NCBI GenBank assembly: GCA_000231825.2
Contig: JH720298.1
Location: forward strand, 749,885-813,884
Direction of reading: 5' to 3'
Length of the DNA stretch: 64,000 nt
Origin: Tetrahymena elliotti 4EA
Taxonomy: Eukaryota; Ciliophora; Oligohymenophorea; Hymenostomatida; Tetrahymenidae
In this document: positions 61,556 to 64,000 of the stretch, in pieces
Layout of the letters: every line of letters starts with the position of its first letter
Position numbering within the stretch: the stretch's first letter is position 1
Translations under genes and position numbers: made by a program
Notes under the pieces: generated by a model
What the model saw: the letters and a program-made list of their open reading frames with translations, nothing else
Databases searched by the model: none
What the model was told of the DNA's origin: nothing

Positions 61556-64000
61556 ATGAATTAACCAAATAATAATGAGTTGGAATTATAAAATATTCAG
61601 CAAAATGAATAGAAAGATGAAACGATGGTGATTAGTAATAATGAAGATAACCCTTAGAGCGAGTATAACTATTCATCTGGATCGGGTCAAAATGGTTCTC
61701 AATATTACAATAAAAAATACAAATTGCTTGACATGTTCTTGCTTAAAGATAATAATGGCTAAAAGAGTATTAATCGTGTCTGTTGCATTAGAATAAAAAA
61801 GAACTGGACTATCAGAAGATAAATGATTGTTTCTTTGATGGTTCTTTCCTGCTCTGTTTTTTTACTCGTTATCCTAATTGTTATTGGTAATCTCTTCCTC
61901 ACTAGGTAACTTATTTTTGTTAACTCTTTCAAGAAAACTCCAATCAATTAAACAAATTAACAACATTCATCATTCATAAATCTCACCTAGAATTTCTAAC
62001 TATTTCTCATACCTAATAGAATCTAACAAAAAATTTGATATCAACTTAGTAATTTAAAGAACATTATTTATAAAATAGCCAAAGTAGAAACATATTTCAA
62101 AATTTAAAATAATATTTATTAAAAAATCATGCTTTAACAAGGCCGCTGATAAAAATAAATAATACAAGCAAGCAAGCAGTCAATAAATAAACTAAGCAGA
62201 CAAGCAAGTGTTAATCTAATTGAAATTATCAAAAAACTTATTAAATCAAAATTTTTGATTATTTTAAATGAATACTATTTCAAATGAGATAAAAAACAAA
62301 CAAAAAGAGAACGATTAACAAATAAATAAGCAAACAAACAAACAAACAAAAAAGCTAAGAAATATCAAATATAAAAAAATAGCTAAATAAAGAAAAAACA
62401 ATAAATTTTACAAAGTGTTTTTTTGTTAATGAGCTAAACTTAATTATTTACTTGCTAATTATTTATCAATTAAAATATTTTTAAAAATCAATTCATCTCT
62501 GAAATAATCTAAGTGATATAGCTATTAAAATTCTAATCCTTAAAATATATTATAACATAACACAATATTGATCGAAGTTTTCAGTTAGATCAAATTAAAA
62601 TAAAATTTTAAGGTTGAAAAAGATTTATCGCCCTCATTAAGGAGCTGAAATAATTCTTACTCCTCTTTCTCACTATGTTCTAGGAAACTGACAGAGCGAG
62701 TGTCTTGAATGATTTTTATTTTAGTTTAAAATATATTTTTAATTTTTAAATTGATAAATACAAAATAATTATAAAAATGAATGGTTTGGTTGGTTGGTTA
62801 GTTGGTGTAGAGAATAAGTTTTAAGATTTGATTAAATCAAACCTATTTCAAATAAACTTGGAGATTAACTTTTTAATAATATTTTTGTAAAACATGTTTA
62901 TTTTTTAAATAGATATTTGATTAGAAAGTCATCTGAAGATGCTATTCACTAATAGATTTAAGAAAATTTACGTAATAGTGCTAAAGAATACTCTAACGCA
63001 ATTTTAGAAATATTCCATGGTTCGTCGTCAAAGCTAGAAATTCTTACGAGGGTATTTTATATAAAATAATGATTTAGATAAAATAAAATAACTAAAAATA
63101 GATTGTGCTGTCGGCGATGAAAGAAGATGATTAGATATTTGATTTTAGTTATGTAAAAGAATTTCCGATTATAGGTAGAATTTTTTATTTTATATTCTAG
63201 ATTAATTTCTCAAATTTATTTTCAATTAATTCTCAATAACTAACTAACTAGGGCAGGGCAATTATATAGGGCTGGATGGCTTTAAAGATACTTAATTAAA
63301 TGACATTGATAAATCTGATGCAGCAAAGCAAGATTATTAAAATTATGAAATTACTTTTAAGTATTGGTAATGGGGCTCATATAATTAATAAAAAAAATTA
63401 AATAATAAATAAGATCTCTCAGCTGATTCGTAGAAAATTCTGGGAGCGTGTGATGTTTTAAACTACTTTTTGGAAGATTTCTTTTTTGATAAGAATGTGA
63501 CTTACATACATTATATTTACATGGTCTTTGCTAATTATGACAGTACGGGCAAGAACAAGTTACCTGACGATAATTAAGAAGTTGTTTCTATTTGGTATCC
63601 AGGTAATTAATTCATTTTCATTCAATTATAATAAAGATTAATCCTATTTAATAATATAAATAGGTGGTATTAATACAGATTTATATCCAGCACCATACTA
63701 TCCTAGTGGGGATTCTAGAGCATATGATCCAACCTAGTCTACTTGGTATAAATAGACTTTAGCTAATTTTAAGGTATTTAAATTCTATTAAAACTGTTAT
63801 TTCATTTAATTTTATTACGAAAAGAATCAATCGAATTAGCAAAACTAAACTTAGATGGTACTTACAGGACCTTATCTAGATGCTGCAACAAAAATGAAGA
63901 CTCTAACTATTAGCAAGGCTATTGTGAATTAATATAATTAGTTCAGAGGAGTAGCATCAATTGATATGCTTGTTAATGATTTACAAGTTATTATTGACAG
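61556..64000 (+). CDS. Cache-domain transmembrane receptor (3' end outside window)
   Basis: Exons 61556-61905, 62913-63051, 63102-63174, 63252-63602, 63664-63773 and 63855-64000 (running off the window) join in phase, giving about 388 residues so far. The first intron is long (1,007 bp, with CAAA and CAAG repeats); the rest are 50-81 bp. Residues 1-88 are a cytosolic Asn/Gln-rich tail with a basic Arg-Arg patch before a TM helix at about 90-114. The following extracellular part ends in Arg-Ala-Tyr-Asp-Pro-Thr-Gln-Ser-Thr-Trp-Tyr-Lys, Gly-Pro-Tyr-Leu-Asp-Ala-Ala-Thr and Phe-Arg-Gly-Val-Ala-Ser-Ile-Asp-Met, the hallmark order of a dCache ligand-binding domain. A second TM and a signalling domain would be expected beyond 64000. 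Confidence 0.85.

Overview
The window reads as macronuclear DNA of a ciliate, most likely Tetrahymena or a close relative. The long coding regions stay open only if TAA and TAG are read as glutamine and TGA is the sole stop. The DNA is extremely AT-rich, introns are AT-rich with GT...AG ends (mostly 45-150 bp), and spacers of 0.5-2.8 kb separate genes on both strands. Nothing looks bacterial: no operons, Shine-Dalgarno sites, CRISPR arrays or insertion sequences. Because only one stop codon is used in AT-rich DNA, frames of 60-100 codons arise by chance. Calls therefore rest on protein-like composition, splice phasing and recognisable families, not on ORF length alone.

Layout. 1-7.4 kb: start of a Kazal-like secreted protein and a very large kinase-plus-LRR gene, both on the minus strand. 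8.4-15.2 kb: a weak plus-strand gene and two tandem SLC35F6-like transporters (minus). 18-23 kb: a small weak gene, a mitochondrial-looking TPR protein, adenine phosphoribosyltransferase and an MTH1-type Nudix hydrolase (plus). 23.6 kb: a candidate three-way-junction RNA. 24.7-27.2 kb: two tandem six-TM membrane proteins of AIG1/Rolling-stone type. 28-36.7 kb: coatomer zeta (minus), a CaM-kinase (plus), an SK-like potassium channel (minus) and a seven-TM protein (minus). 37-46.2 kb: an unresolved minus-strand gene, then a plus-strand array of four diverged paralogues of an unknown family sharing an FAC motif, with a frameshifted secreted Cys-rich gene inside it. 47-57 kb: a histidine acid phosphatase (plus), then minus-strand B-box/propeller, zinc-motif/SPRY-like, cytochrome b5-like (MAPR) and RRM genes. 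57.6-64 kb: a coiled-coil protein and the start of a Cache-domain receptor (plus).

The genes form no single pathway. Two are nucleotide salvage or sanitation enzymes (APRT, NUDT1); several belong to calcium, membrane or receptor signalling (CaMK, SK channel, 7TM, Cache receptor). The strongest theme is local tandem duplication: three separate clusters (SLC35F6-like, AIG1-like, FAC family) plus duplicated spacer DNA. The most novel material is the FAC family, the structured-RNA candidate at 23.58-23.72 kb, the hairpin cluster at 13.36-13.47 kb and the kinase-LRR fusion.
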